Origin: Clostridium carboxidivorans P7
Lineage (GTDB): Bacteria > Bacillota > Clostridia > Clostridiales > Clostridiaceae
Direction: 5' to 3'
Assembly: GCF_001038625.1 (NCBI RefSeq)
Contig: NZ_CP011803.1
Coordinates: 4,216,001 to 4,280,000, forward strand
DNA length: 64,000 nt
In this document: piece after piece, positions 1-9,165 of the stretch
Numbering within the stretch: the stretch's first letter is position 1
Layout of the letters: every line of letters begins with the position of its first letter
The notes under the pieces: generated by a model
Databases searched by the model: none
What the model was told of the DNA's origin: nothing
The model's input: only the letters and a program-made list of their open reading frames with translations
Made by a program: the position numbers and the translations under genes

Positions 1-451
1 CTTTTGCTGCAGTTTCAGCATCTGGACATTCTCCAAGTACAACTGCTACACCAGGGATATCACCAGTAACTAGTGGTACACCTAATGAACAGATTATTGG
101 ATCTGATACAAAACCTACACAAGGTTCAGAATATGGAGCATCTGAAAGAACATACTTACAAGCTTCAATTATTTCTGCTGCTACTGCTGTAGCAAGACCA
201 GAGTTCAATAATTTATCTAACATTTCCTCTTCAACTATTAAACTTCTAACTACGTCTAGAGAAGCTTCCAATTCTCCTACATTTGTAACTTTTTTGCCTG
301 TAGCAGAATATAATACTGACAATGAATATGCAGTATCAGGGAATGCAACCTTACAATCCTTACCTTTTTCATCTACGACCTTTTTAACCAAATCTTCAGC
401 AGCTTTTAATGCTTGCTTTGAGCCAGTGAATACAGTTTGATATAAATTCAT
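1..451 (-). CDS. acsB: CO-methylating acetyl-CoA synthase, N-terminal part (truncated by window edge)
   Basis: Only the first 150 codons are visible; the rest lies left of base 1. The start is the ATG at 451-449, preceded by GGAGGGG. The protein begins MNLYQTVFTGSKQ and continues with KVAFPDTAYSLSVLY and NSGLATAVAAEIIEA, which are typical of the N-terminal CO-channel domain of bacterial AcsB. The enzyme joins CO from CODH, the methyl group of the corrinoid protein and CoA into acetyl-CoA at the Ni-Ni-Fe4S4 A-cluster; the A-cluster cysteines lie in the missing C-terminal half. It is the last visible gene of the Wood-Ljungdahl operon, 37 bp downstream of acsE, so identity is supported by both sequence and context. 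Confidence 0.95.
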   Translation of the reverse strand, partial: MNLYQTVFTGSKQALKAAEDLVKKVVDEKGKDCKVAFPDTAYSLSVLYSATGKKVTNVGELEASLDVVRSLIVEEEMLDKLLNSGLATAVAAEIIEACKYVLSDAPYSEPCVGFVSDPIICSLGVPLVTGDIPGVAVVLGECPDAETAAK

Positions 452-488
452 TTTTTTGCCCCTCCCTAAAATTAAAATTTATATAAAA

Positions 489-1274
489 TTATAGTTCTAA
501 ATAAGAATCAGCATATAAAACAGCTCCATTTACAACATCGCATGTTTTAATTGTCTCCATTAATCTTAAATCACATGGATTCATTATAGCTGAAGTCAAT
601 CCACATTGTATAGCCATTGCTGCATAAGTAGCATCCATTATTGGTCTTATAGTCTTTGGTGCACCATTAGAAACATTACTTAATCCACAGCAAGTTCTAA
701 GTCCCATTTCGCTTATAAGTCTAATAGCTTCTAGAACTTCTTTTTGTTTATCTTGCATTCCTTTTATTACTAGGAACAATGGATCAAATAATAAATCTGT
801 TGGTTCCATTCCAAGACCCATTCCTCTTTCAAGCATTTCTGTACAGTAAGCCATTCTTTCATCATTGTCTTTAGTTATACCTTCTTTTGCACATAATGCA
901 ATACACATAGCTTCATATTCTGCAGCTAAATCTATATTTTCAATTCTACCACCAGCATCAGCTGAATTTACAATTGGTTTTCCTTTTTCTCTATTATAAA
1001 CTTTAAGTCCAGCTTCTATTGCTTTCTTATTTGTTGTATCCAATGCAAGAGGAACATTGTCAAATTCTTTTTGAAGTAATTGAACTCCCCATTTCATTAT
1101 TTCTTCTCCATCTTTTTCAGCTGGTCCTATGTTGAAATCCAAATAATTAGCGCCTGCGTCTAATTGTTCTTTTGCTCTTTTTAAAATTTGTTCTGGGTTT
1201 CTTTCTTCTATAGCCTTTCTGATAGCTGGAGATATGCAGTGTATTCTTTCACCAATAACAATAAATTTATCCAT
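489..1274 (-). CDS. acsE: 5-methyltetrahydrofolate:corrinoid/iron-sulfur protein methyltransferase
   Basis: This 261-residue TIM-barrel enzyme of the pterin-binding family transfers the methyl group of methyl-THF to the cobalt of the AcsCD corrinoid protein. The DFNIGP segment near residue 45 and GLSNVSNG near residue 200 match pterin-binding and catalytic loops of AcsE/MeTr. I chose ATG at 1274 because it lies about 9 nt after GGGGGG; an in-frame TTG two codons upstream is also possible. It lies between acsC and acsB, the usual clostridial order. Length fits the family (about 262 aa). No unusual residues seen. Confidence 0.95.
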   Translation of the reverse strand: MDKFIVIGERIHCISPAIRKAIEERNPEQILKRAKEQLDAGANYLDFNIGPAEKDGEEIMKWGVQLLQKEFDNVPLALDTTNKKAIEAGLKVYNREKGKPIVNSADAGGRIENIDLAAEYEAMCIALCAKEGITKDNDERMAYCTEMLERGMGLGMEPTDLLFDPLFLVIKGMQDKQKEVLEAIRLISEMGLRTCCGLSNVSNGAPKTIRPIMDATYAAMAIQCGLTSAIMNPCDLRLMETIKTCDVVNGAVLYADSYLEL

Positions 1275-1337
1275 TTTCAAATGACCCCCCTGTTTTATAT
1301 CATTAATTTTTTAAAAATAAAATTTTATATTATTTAT

Positions 1338-1371
1338 AATTGAGAATCAAGACAAAACCTGATTCTCAATT
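1338..1371 (-). other. Intercistronic hairpin between acsC and acsE
   Basis: Perfect 12-bp inverted repeat (arms 1338-1349 and 1360-1371) with a 10-nt loop. On the transcribed minus strand no clean U-run follows, so it looks more like an mRNA processing or stabilising element than an intrinsic terminator. This is inference from structure and position only. Confidence 0.6.
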
Positions 1372-1390
1372 GCAAACTTGAATACTTTTA

Positions 1391-2743
1391 TTATTTAATA
1401 TTTAACTCTTTTAAGAATTTAGGAATAAACATAGCTTCTGTTGTTCCAACTGTAATATCCCAACCTGGTAATTTCTCTTCCAAATCGCCTTTCAAAACAG
1501 CAACTTTTCCTGGAAGTATAAGTTTTCTACACTTAGTTTTGCTTTCTATTCCTGATTCTTTTACAAATTCTGAAATAACAGTTGATGTAAACTTACCAGC
1601 AGCCCAAGAAGTAAGAACTGAGTATCCACCTGCATCTGGAATTAACATCCAAACTGGCATCTTAGATCTTTCAACTTCTCCAGTTACTATAAAGTAAGTT
1701 AATGCAAAGTCAACAGTACATATTACTGGTGAATTTTCATCTGCACCATTAAATCCATATATACCTGGTTCAACTCTCATTGGTTTCTGAGGATCTGTGA
1801 ATATGTTTTGTCTTACTCCATATAGAGGTAATGCTCTAACATAATCCATATCACTTAAAACTATTAATGAACCATATTTCATTGTAAATAATGTAGATAA
1901 TGCAACTTCCATGAACTTATCGCCTTTTGAAAGTTCATCTACAAATAGTATTGAAGGATAGCCAAATACTCTGTCTTGATCTTGAATGTTTATTCTTCTT
2001 ATTTGAACTGTATTTTCAAAAGCTTCTTTTATTGAAGCTGAACCTGGATCAAGAACTAAATTCTTATATCCTAATTTGTGTATTTCTTCAACTAAAGCAT
2101 ATAATGCTTCTAAGCTTTCAGCTTTTACTCCTAATGCTAAGTTGTCAGCTTTTACTAATTCAACAAAAGCAGCATAATTGTCTTTATTAGCACCATATAC
2201 TAATGGATTTTCATCTTTAACTAAATCTAAAGCTTCTTTAGCAACACTTGCATCTTCACAAATTAATGCATAAGCAACCTTTAAACCACTTGCTTTTACT
2301 TTATTAATTAAAGCAATATATTTATCTTTATTTCCAGCATATTTTAATGCTGCAAATTCAACTTTCATGTCTTCGCCGATTCTTACATAGTCAACTTCTT
2401 TCATATGTGCAATTTTAGCATCTACTTCAGCATCATCCATAGAATCACTTAATAAAACTGCAAATCTATTTCTATTTACTAATGTTTTTTCATGACGGAA
2501 CATAACAGTTTCTCCGCCTAATTTATATTCAGTATCACCTTTACCTATTGTTATAGTTTTCATTATTGGTGCTGTAGCTTCTGATAATTTTTCTAAAGCT
2601 TCAGAACTCATATGTGGACATTTTCCTATTTCTACAGCTCCTGCTGCAACCTTCATTGAAAATGCCAAACAAGTTGGAAATCCGCAATCTTTACAATTCT
2701 TTTTTGGTGTTAATTTAAATATATCTAATCCTTTTAAAGCCAT
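1391..2743 (-). CDS. acsC: Corrinoid/iron-sulfur protein large (gamma) subunit
   Basis: This 450-residue protein with AcsD carries the methyl group between AcsE and acetyl-CoA synthase. An N-terminal Fe4S4 motif is visible as Cys17, Cys20, Cys25 and Cys42 (NCKDCGFPTC, then GKCPHMS). It is followed by a TIM-barrel region and a C-terminal corrinoid-binding domain rich in short Gly/Pro turns. Length and order match clostridial AcsC. The ATG at 2743 follows AAGGGAGG with good spacing. It is preceded by acsD (46 bp gap) and followed by a hairpin before acsE. Confidence 0.96.
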   Translation of the reverse strand: MALKGLDIFKLTPKKNCKDCGFPTCLAFSMKVAAGAVEIGKCPHMSSEALEKLSEATAPIMKTITIGKGDTEYKLGGETVMFRHEKTLVNRNRFAVLLSDSMDDAEVDAKIAHMKEVDYVRIGEDMKVEFAALKYAGNKDKYIALINKVKASGLKVAYALICEDASVAKEALDLVKDENPLVYGANKDNYAAFVELVKADNLALGVKAESLEALYALVEEIHKLGYKNLVLDPGSASIKEAFENTVQIRRINIQDQDRVFGYPSILFVDELSKGDKFMEVALSTLFTMKYGSLIVLSDMDYVRALPLYGVRQNIFTDPQKPMRVEPGIYGFNGADENSPVICTVDFALTYFIVTGEVERSKMPVWMLIPDAGGYSVLTSWAAGKFTSTVISEFVKESGIESKTKCRKLILPGKVAVLKGDLEEKLPGWDITVGTTEAMFIPKFLKELNIK

Positions 2744-2789
2744 TTTGAATCCTCCCTTATTTAAATCCCAGTATAAATTTAAATTTACA

Positions 2790-3719
2790 TTAAGCTAATA
2801 ATTCGCTTACAAATTTTTTAATAGTTTCTAGTGATTTTGGATGACGTAAAATTACTGCATTTGATCCTGATGCTAAAACACCTGCTGCTGTTGAAACTTC
2901 CATAGAAATTCCTCTTTCTTCTAGGTTATCCCATGTTTCTTCATCAACTGATTCCTTTACCTTCCAAGTTTCAAATGCAACTGGTGTAATTATAGGTACC
3001 TGTAAAGTTTTATCATCTTGTCCTAATGCTGCAAGTCTAACTCTGTCTAAAGTTGAAATAACATATTCATATCCATACCCTGCTGCTGAACATCCTACAT
3101 TATCAACTATCTTTTCATTACCAACACCTAATTGATTTACTAATATGTTTATTTGTTTTGCAAGGTTTATGTCAACGGATGATTCTGCACCAATCTTGTG
3201 ATTATAAGCCATAGCACCTGCTGCTGCTATAGTTTTATAGTTATCTTCTACTGCTGATAAAAGAAGAACATTGTGTCCATCTAATTCTTGAGCAATTTTT
3301 TCAAATAACTTAGCATCCTTATCATGATTTCCTGTTCCAGCTACAACAAGAGGAGTTTTTATAGCTTCTACTACAGCTTTTGCTGTTTTAGCACACTCTT
3401 CAACTGAATTATCTTTTCCATTTGGATCTGCTGAATCTAATTTTAAACAGATAAAATCAGGAGCATATTTTTCTTCAATACACTTTGCCCAAGCAACTGG
3501 ATCATTACATACATCTTTATAAAGTTCTAATATTGCCTTTGGCCAACCTTCTAAATCGTCTGTAATATCCATACCTAATTTAGGAGCGTTTCCTGTATTT
3601 CCATCAAAGGAATAAAAAGGAAGAACACTTTCTCCACCTAATTTTATAGCTTTTTCACCTGTTCCAATTTCTACTTCACAAATCTTTCCTGAAAATTTCT
3701 GTACTGACTTTTTGAACAT
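2790..3719 (-). CDS. acsD: Corrinoid/iron-sulfur protein small (delta) subunit
   Basis: This 309-residue TIM-barrel subunit of the corrinoid iron-sulfur protein partners AcsC. The start (MFKKSVQKFSGKICEVEIG) and the GGESVLPFYSFDG and VDNVGCSAAGYGYEYV segments are characteristic. Length is normal for the family. It is located 19 nt after the preceding Ni-insertion ATPase stop region and directly upstream of acsC, as in other clostridial acs operons. No truncation or odd residues noticed. Confidence 0.96.
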   Translation of the reverse strand: MFKKSVQKFSGKICEVEIGTGEKAIKLGGESVLPFYSFDGNTGNAPKLGMDITDDLEGWPKAILELYKDVCNDPVAWAKCIEEKYAPDFICLKLDSADPNGKDNSVEECAKTAKAVVEAIKTPLVVAGTGNHDKDAKLFEKIAQELDGHNVLLLSAVEDNYKTIAAAGAMAYNHKIGAESSVDINLAKQINILVNQLGVGNEKIVDNVGCSAAGYGYEYVISTLDRVRLAALGQDDKTLQVPIITPVAFETWKVKESVDEETWDNLEERGISMEVSTAAGVLASGSNAVILRHPKSLETIKKFVSELLA

Positions 3720-3738
3720 AACTTAATGCCTCCTTAAA

Positions 3739-4512
3739 TTATTTATTAAATTGGATTTTTGATAAAATATCATATAGTGTTTTTTTAGAAGGGGAATCCT
3801 CTGGCATATCTACTAGAGGTTTCCCACTTGTATCATACTCATAAATGGTAGAATCCATAGGTACAACACCTAATAAATCTAGATCTTGTTTTTTTATTTC
3901 TTCCATAGTTCCATCATTTATTTTGCCTTCTGGAGCTCTATTAACTATAAGAAAAATTTGGCCTACTTTTAATTTCAATTCATCAACTAACCTTCTTATT
4001 CTTCCTACAGCTTGAATACCTCTTCTAGAGCAGTCACTGATTAAAAATAATGTATCAATATTCTCAACTAGCTTCCTGCTCAAATGCTCCATTCCAGCTT
4101 CATTATCTATAATTATATATTGATAATTTGCAGCTAAAGAATCTATCTGAGCCTTTAACACCCCATTTACATAACAATAGCATCCAGGCCCTTGGGATCT
4201 TCCCATTACAATCATGTCATAGCCATCGCCTTCCGTTATGGATGTATTTAACTTGTATTTTAAGTAATCAGCTTTTAACATGCCTCCCGGAAATTTATTA
4301 CCTTCAAGTGATTTTTGGTTTACATCTTCTTTTATGTCTCCTATAGTTTCTTCTACTTCTTCACCTAAAACTTCATTTAAATTAGCATTTGCATCAGCAT
4401 CTACAGCTAGTATTGGTTTTTCTCCTTTTTTTACAAGATAATCTATTAATAATCCTGTTAATGTAGTTTTACCAGTTCCACCTTTTCCTGCTACAGCTAT
4501 TTTATATGCCAT
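3739..4512 (-). CDS. cooC: CooC/AcsF-type MinD-family ATPase for nickel-enzyme maturation
   Basis: A 257-residue deviant-Walker ATPase (KGGTGKTT near residue 10) of the MinD/CooC family. A CxC pair (GPGCYCY, near residue 112) matches the metal-binding CxC of CooC dimers. Its place between lpdA and acsD suggests it loads or activates the acetyl-CoA synthase A-cluster (AcsF role), while the second copy at 10949-11731 sits beside cooS. I set the start at ATG 4512 because AGGAGGAGG lies 7 nt upstream; the open frame extends eight codons further without an equally good site. Division of labour between the two ATPases is inferred from position. Confidence 0.9.
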   Translation of the reverse strand: MAYKIAVAGKGGTGKTTLTGLLIDYLVKKGEKPILAVDADANANLNEVLGEEVEETIGDIKEDVNQKSLEGNKFPGGMLKADYLKYKLNTSITEGDGYDMIVMGRSQGPGCYCYVNGVLKAQIDSLAANYQYIIIDNEAGMEHLSRKLVENIDTLFLISDCSRRGIQAVGRIRRLVDELKLKVGQIFLIVNRAPEGKINDGTMEEIKKQDLDLLGVVPMDSTIYEYDTSGKPLVDMPEDSPSKKTLYDILSKIQFNK

Positions 4513-4561
4513 TGTATAACCTCCTCCTATTGTCATGCATAGGGTTTTTAAGTCCTATTCT

Positions 4562-5941
4562 TTACTCTACTGAATGAACACATTGTTTATGAACATCATG
4601 AAGTGCTTCCATAATTCCTTCACATAAAGTTGGATGTGGATGAATTACTTCTCCTACTTGTTCTGCTGTTAATCCAAACTCACAAGCTACTGTTAATTCA
4701 CCAAGCATATCTGCTGCACGTTCTCCAATTATAGCAGCTCCAATAATTACATCTTTTTCATCTGTAATTACTTTTACAAAACCTTGTAATTTACCCATAG
4801 CTTGAGCTTTTCCTAATCCTCTGAAATCGAATTTTCCTACTTTGTAATTTATTCCAGCATCTTTAGCTTGTTTTTCTTTCATACCAACAGAAGCAACTTC
4901 TGGTTCTGTGAACACACAACCTGGTACAGCTTTATAGCTCATCTTCTTCTTTTTATCTAATATAGCATTTTCTACAGCTACAATACCTTGTCTTGAAGCT
5001 ACATGAGCTAAATCAGGGCTTATAGTTAAATCACCTATAGCATAAATTCCTTCTATATTAGTTTCTAAATACTCATTGACTATTACTTTACCTCTATCAG
5101 CTTGTATTCCTAATTCTTCTAATCCAAGACCATCAGTATATGGTCTTCTACCAATGGCTACAAGCATCTTTTCTGCTTCTACTTTTTTGCCACTTTGTAG
5201 AGTTGCAACTACATTACCCTCTCCAACTTCTACAGTTGAGATACCATCACCTACAAAGAACTTTATCTTTCCCTGTTTAAAGCTTCTTTGTAGTATTTTT
5301 GCTGTATCTTCATCTTCAAGAGGTAATAATTGTGGTAACATTTCTACTATTTTAACTTCAGTTCCAAGTCTACTTAAGAACTGTCCTATTTCACAACCTA
5401 TTACACCTCCACCAACAACAATCATTGATTTTGGCTGCTCTTTAAGATTCAAAACTTCATCAGAAGTCATTACATTTTTTCCATCATAAGGAAGAAATCT
5501 TGGAACTACTGGTATAGAACCTGTAGCAAGAATTATCTTGTCTGCTGGTATACTTTCTTTTGTTCCATCTTCCTTTGTAACTTCAACTTCTTTATTGCTT
5601 ACTAATCTTCCTGCTCCCCTTACAAGTTTTACTCCCTTGCTTTCAAATAAGTACTCAATTCCCTTTACAAGGTTAGTAACAACTTTTTCTTTTCTTTCCA
5701 TTATAGCTGCAAAATCAGCTTTTACATCAGCTTCAAAATTAATGCCAAATTTCTTAGCTTCTTTTACTGTATTTAATACATCTGAGCAAGCAAGTAGAGC
5801 TTTTGTAGGTATGCAGCCTACATTTAAGCAAGTTCCTCCTACTTTACCTTTTTCAACTACAGTAACATCTGCGCCTAACATCGCAGCTTTAAGTGCAGCT
5901 ACATATCCGCCTGGTCCCCCACCAATAACAACTATTTTCAT
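4562..5941 (-). CDS. lpdA: Dihydrolipoyl dehydrogenase
   Basis: A 459-residue class I flavoprotein disulfide reductase. An N-terminal FAD Rossmann motif (GGGPGGYVAA), the redox-active disulfide (GGTCLNVGC), a central NAD-binding GGGVIGCE motif and the C-terminal HPHPT with catalytic His are all present. It normally reoxidises lipoamide on a GcvH-like protein. In clostridial acetogens an lpdA gene is commonly embedded in the acs operon, often with gcvH beyond acsB; gcvH would lie outside this window. Its exact role in C1 flow (glycine cleavage or reversal) is inferred, while the enzyme family is certain. Confidence 0.95.
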   Translation of the reverse strand: MKIVVIGGGPGGYVAALKAAMLGADVTVVEKGKVGGTCLNVGCIPTKALLACSDVLNTVKEAKKFGINFEADVKADFAAIMERKEKVVTNLVKGIEYLFESKGVKLVRGAGRLVSNKEVEVTKEDGTKESIPADKIILATGSIPVVPRFLPYDGKNVMTSDEVLNLKEQPKSMIVVGGGVIGCEIGQFLSRLGTEVKIVEMLPQLLPLEDEDTAKILQRSFKQGKIKFFVGDGISTVEVGEGNVVATLQSGKKVEAEKMLVAIGRRPYTDGLGLEELGIQADRGKVIVNEYLETNIEGIYAIGDLTISPDLAHVASRQGIVAVENAILDKKKKMSYKAVPGCVFTEPEVASVGMKEKQAKDAGINYKVGKFDFRGLGKAQAMGKLQGFVKVITDEKDVIIGAAIIGERAADMLGELTVACEFGLTAEQVGEVIHPHPTLCEGIMEALHDVHKQCVHSVE

Positions 5942-5961
5942 CTATAATCGCCCCTTCGATT

Positions 5962-6837
5962 TTATAATCCTGCTTGATCTAATATTAATGGCACATTTTC
6001 TTCCGCACCAATTGCCATTATGTGAACTCCGTCACAAAGACCTTCTTCTTTTACCTTCTTTATAAACTCACCAGATATTTTTATTCCTTCTTGAACTTTA
6101 TTTTCCGCACCCTTCATTCTTTCAATTAATTCATCTGGAACAAATATTCCTGGAACATTTTTATTCATATATTTAGCCATACCTGCTGACTTTAATGGAA
6201 TTATACCCACCATAAGTTTTGCATCTAAATGCTTAGTTTTTTCTCTAAATAATTTTAAAGTATCTATATCATATACAGCTTGTGTTTGAAAAAATTTAGC
6301 ACCAGCTTTTATTTTCTTTTCCATTTTCAAAATTTGTAATTCTAAAGGATCATATCTTGGAGTTACACAAGCTCCTAAATAAAATTTAGGTGTACCAGTT
6401 AAATCATTGCCTGACATATCTTTTCCTTGTGCTATAGTGCTTGCAACACTAAGTATTCCTACACTATCCAAATCATAAACTGGTTTAGCTCCTGGATGAT
6501 CTCCTGTCATTGTATAATCTCCTGTAAGAGCTAATACATTTTCGATTCCAAATACCCCTGCAGATAAAAGTTCCCCTTGAATTGCTATTCTATTTCTATC
6601 TCTCCCTGTTATTTGAAGAACAGGCTCTAATCCTGCATCCTTTAACACTTTACATGTTGCTAAAGAAGTGGCCTTTAAAGTTGCAGATTGAAAATCTGTA
6701 ACATTAACTCCATGTGCTCTCCCTTTTATTGCTTTAGCACATTCTATCAAATGAGAAAGATCTATACCTTTTGGAGGAGCCATTTCTGCTGTTATTCCAA
6801 ATTCTCCTCTTTCGAAAGCTTCTTTCAATAGGCTCAT
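5962..6837 (-). CDS. metF: Methylenetetrahydrofolate reductase, catalytic subunit
   Basis: A 291-residue MTHFR-family TIM-barrel flavoprotein reducing methylene-THF to methyl-THF. The start MSLLKEAFERGEFGITAEMAPPKG, with the family Glu in the TAE motif, and LTGDYTMTGDHPG near residue 105 are typical. In this clostridial type the reductase works with MetV, encoded 18 bp upstream, and lacks its own long electron-input domain. The ATG at 6837 follows AAGGGGG. Likely electron donor (ferredoxin or NADH via a complex) cannot be read from this window. Confidence 0.95.
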   Translation of the reverse strand: MSLLKEAFERGEFGITAEMAPPKGIDLSHLIECAKAIKGRAHGVNVTDFQSATLKATSLATCKVLKDAGLEPVLQITGRDRNRIAIQGELLSAGVFGIENVLALTGDYTMTGDHPGAKPVYDLDSVGILSVASTIAQGKDMSGNDLTGTPKFYLGACVTPRYDPLELQILKMEKKIKAGAKFFQTQAVYDIDTLKLFREKTKHLDAKLMVGIIPLKSAGMAKYMNKNVPGIFVPDELIERMKGAENKVQEGIKISGEFIKKVKEEGLCDGVHIMAIGAEENVPLILDQAGL

Positions 6838-6855
6838 TTTTAATCCCCCTTAGAA

Positions 6856-7509
6856 TTATTCCTTATCTCTTAAATCTACTTTTCTTGGATGAGCATTAAC
6901 CTGATAATCTCTTGGTTCTCTGATTTCTAATAAATTATCAAGCTTGTTTAGTTCTTTTAACTTGTTATATATTAGAATCCAAGCACAGTCATTTTCTGGA
7001 TCCACTTCACATTTTCCATCTCTTGCACCACCACAAGGTCCATTTAAAAGACCTTTAGCACACATTGTTATTGGACAGATTCCACCACTCCATCCAAGTT
7101 GGCAATTTCCACAAGCTTTGCAAGCTTCTTTATATTGTCCAACTCTTTCTACTTCTCCTATAAATGATGTATTGTTAGCTGGATAAACAGGAATCTTCAA
7201 AAGTTTTGCAACTGTTTGAGTTCCGTCGCCGCAAGCCATGGATAAAACTGCATCGGCCTCTTTTAATTCTTCCTTTAAGGCTTTTAAATCTTTTCTAGTT
7301 TTCAATAAATTACAGGAAGGATCTAGTATTTTATATCCTAAAACTACCTTACCATTTTCCTCTAATTTAGTTTTCATTTCCAATACTTCTTCTTCTCCGC
7401 CTACTTTACAAGTGGAAGCACATAAAGAACAACCTGTTAATATTACTTTTTTACTATCTTTAAGATATCCAAGTACCTCTTCAAAAGGCTTTTTCTCTGA
7501 AATAATCAT
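6856..7509 (-). CDS. metV: MetV, zinc/iron-sulfur partner of methylenetetrahydrofolate reductase
   Basis: A 217-residue protein of the MTHFR C-terminal family that pairs with MetF in acetogens. Cysteine-rich segments are visible: GCSLCASTCKVGG near residue 26, then CKACGNCQLGW and CPITMCAKGLLNGPCGG near residues 134-160. These are consistent with one or more iron-sulfur or zinc sites. It sits directly upstream of metF and downstream of folD in the operon. The start ATG at 7509 follows GGGGGA. Function is assigned by family and gene neighbourhood. Confidence 0.93.
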   Translation of the reverse strand: MIISEKKPFEEVLGYLKDSKKVILTGCSLCASTCKVGGEEEVLEMKTKLEENGKVVLGYKILDPSCNLLKTRKDLKALKEELKEADAVLSMACGDGTQTVAKLLKIPVYPANNTSFIGEVERVGQYKEACKACGNCQLGWSGGICPITMCAKGLLNGPCGGARDGKCEVDPENDCAWILIYNKLKELNKLDNLLEIREPRDYQVNAHPRKVDLRDKE

Positions 7510-7535
7510 TCTTATTCCCCCATCTTAATAAATGC

Positions 7536-8393
7536 TTATACTAGATTATTTTGCAATTTACATGCTTTTACCACATGCTTAGCAAGTATTGAAGTTGTAA
7601 CTGAACCTACTCCTGCTGGAACTGGTGTTATCATTGAAGCCTTTTCTATACAACTGTCAGTATCTGCATCTCCGCATAGATTTCCTTTTTCATCAACATT
7701 GATACCAACATCTATAACTACAGCTTCATCACCAATATATTTAGAATCTATCATTTTAGCTTTACCAATTCCAACTATTACTATATCAGCTTTGGAAGTT
7801 ACTGAAGGCATGTCTTGAGTTCTTGAGTGGCATATAGTAACTGTTGCATTTTCATTTAACAGCAACATTGATACTGGTTTTCCTACTACCATAGATCTTC
7901 CTATTACTACTGCATTTTTTCCTTTCATAGGCACATTGTAATGTTTTAATATTTCAATTACTGCAGATGGAGTACAAGGCGCAAAACCAGTTTCATCCTT
8001 TTCCATCAATTTAGCAACATTTACAGGACTAAAACAATCAACATCCTTTTCTGGCGCGATTATATATTTAATAACACTTTCATCTAGTTGTTTTGGGAAT
8101 GGTCTAAAGATTAATATACCATTAGTAGCTTTATCTTCATTTACTTTCTTAAGTTCTGCTATGAAATCGTCTTGTTCTATGTTTTCTGGAAGCTCTTTTA
8201 CTTCTGTGTCTATTCCTATAGAAGCACATCTTTTAAGAGCCCCTCTCTCATAAGCAAGGTCACTTCCGTTTGCTCCAACTCTTACTATAGTAAGTTTTGG
8301 AGTAATACCCTTAGCCTTTAATTCTTCTACTTCCTTAGTTAAAACCGTACTTATCGCATCTGCAACTGGCTTTCCCTTAATTATTTGACCCAT
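7536..8393 (-). CDS. folD: Bifunctional methylene-THF dehydrogenase / methenyl-THF cyclohydrolase
   Basis: A 285-residue FolD protein. The sequence starts MGQIIKGKPVADA and contains GRSMVVGKPVSMLLL (near residue 163) and TPVPAGVGSVTTSIL near the C terminus, both family signatures. It interconverts methylene- and methenyl-THF with NAD(P). I placed the start at ATG 8393 because AAGGAGA lies 8 nt upstream; the frame opens eight codons earlier without a ribosome site. FchA is encoded directly upstream, so cyclohydrolase activity may be shared between the two proteins. A hairpin separates the two genes. Confidence 0.95.
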   Translation of the reverse strand: MGQIIKGKPVADAISTVLTKEVEELKAKGITPKLTIVRVGANGSDLAYERGALKRCASIGIDTEVKELPENIEQDDFIAELKKVNEDKATNGILIFRPFPKQLDESVIKYIIAPEKDVDCFSPVNVAKLMEKDETGFAPCTPSAVIEILKHYNVPMKGKNAVVIGRSMVVGKPVSMLLLNENATVTICHSRTQDMPSVTSKADIVIVGIGKAKMIDSKYIGDEAVVIDVGINVDEKGNLCGDADTDSCIEKASMITPVPAGVGSVTTSILAKHVVKACKLQNNLV

Positions 8394-8456
8394 ACTTACA
8401 ATCTCCTTCATAAACAAAATTATTAATTAATAGAATTTAATTATTTTAACATCCCT

Positions 8457-8479
8457 GGGAAGAAGTTGAACTTCTTCCC
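8457..8479 (-). other. Intercistronic hairpin between fchA and folD
   Basis: A GC-rich inverted repeat, GGGAAGAAG with CTTCTTCCC, with a 5-nt loop and further CC/GG pairing possible outside. It is notable because the surrounding DNA is very AT-rich. No U-run follows on the minus strand. It probably modulates relative transcript levels inside the operon, which is inference. Confidence 0.55.
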
Positions 8480-8512
8480 CTGGATATCATTTTATCTAAT
8501 TAATTAAAGCTG

Positions 8513-9145
8513 TTATTTACTAAGTGCTTTTACTACTTTTCCATAAACTTCATCCGCTATTTTTATTCCATCTTGTATTAAAGGTTCCGTTTCCTTCTTT
8601 ACTTTTTCAACATAAGCTTCATCTTTGATTGAATTTATGTTGATTATTACATTTAATTGAGCACCAATTATAGCAGCTCTTAAAGCCTGTACCCCAACTC
8701 CAACATCGCTTATAGCAAGCATAGAGCAGTTGTCTACTAGTGCTTCATGAAGTTTTATAGATTCATAACACTGTTTAACTATAGCTACTGGAACTTCACA
8801 AGCAGACTTTAAACATTTCTGCAAAGTTTCTTCTTTTAACTTTTTCTCCTCTTCAGTTTCCTTAGGCATACCATATGCTTTTGAAAGAGGAAGGAAGCAT
8901 TCTGCATCAGCATCTATAAGTTTTAGAAGTTCTTCCTGAAGCTGACCTGCTTTACCAAGTATACCTTGAACTTTTTCTTCATACTGAGCATATTTTTTCT
9001 TTCCTATAGTAAGGTTACAAACCATACTTCCTAATGCCATTCCTATAGCTCCTACTAAAGCTGCAGCTCCACCTCCACCAGGTACTGCTGCCTTTGATGC
9101 AAGAACTTCTATAAAATCTGTACAAGTTTTGTCTGCTAGTTTCAT
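8513..9145 (-). CDS. fchA: Methenyltetrahydrofolate cyclohydrolase (formiminotransferase-cyclodeaminase family)
   Basis: A 210-residue all-helical protein of the cyclodeaminase-like family, hydrolysing or forming methenyl-THF. The PGGGGAAALVGAIGMALGSM segment near residue 22 is the conserved Gly-rich loop, followed by TIGKKKY. The gene lies between fhs and folD, which is the pathway order. The ATG at 9145 follows GAGGAGG. Length is normal for FchA. No anomalies seen. Confidence 0.93.
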   Translation of the reverse strand: MKLADKTCTDFIEVLASKAAVPGGGGAAALVGAIGMALGSMVCNLTIGKKKYAQYEEKVQGILGKAGQLQEELLKLIDADAECFLPLSKAYGMPKETEEEKKLKEETLQKCLKSACEVPVAIVKQCYESIKLHEALVDNCSMLAISDVGVGVQALRAAIIGAQLNVIININSIKDEAYVEKVKKETEPLIQDGIKIADEVYGKVVKALSK

Positions 9146-9165
9146 CGTAATTTCCTCCTCTGAAA

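Noticed and set aside
5538..6065. Long plus-strand open frame opposite lpdA/metF
   Set aside because: Antisense shadow of two well-supported genes; composition is Ser/Pro/Leu-rich as expected for the reverse of coding DNA.
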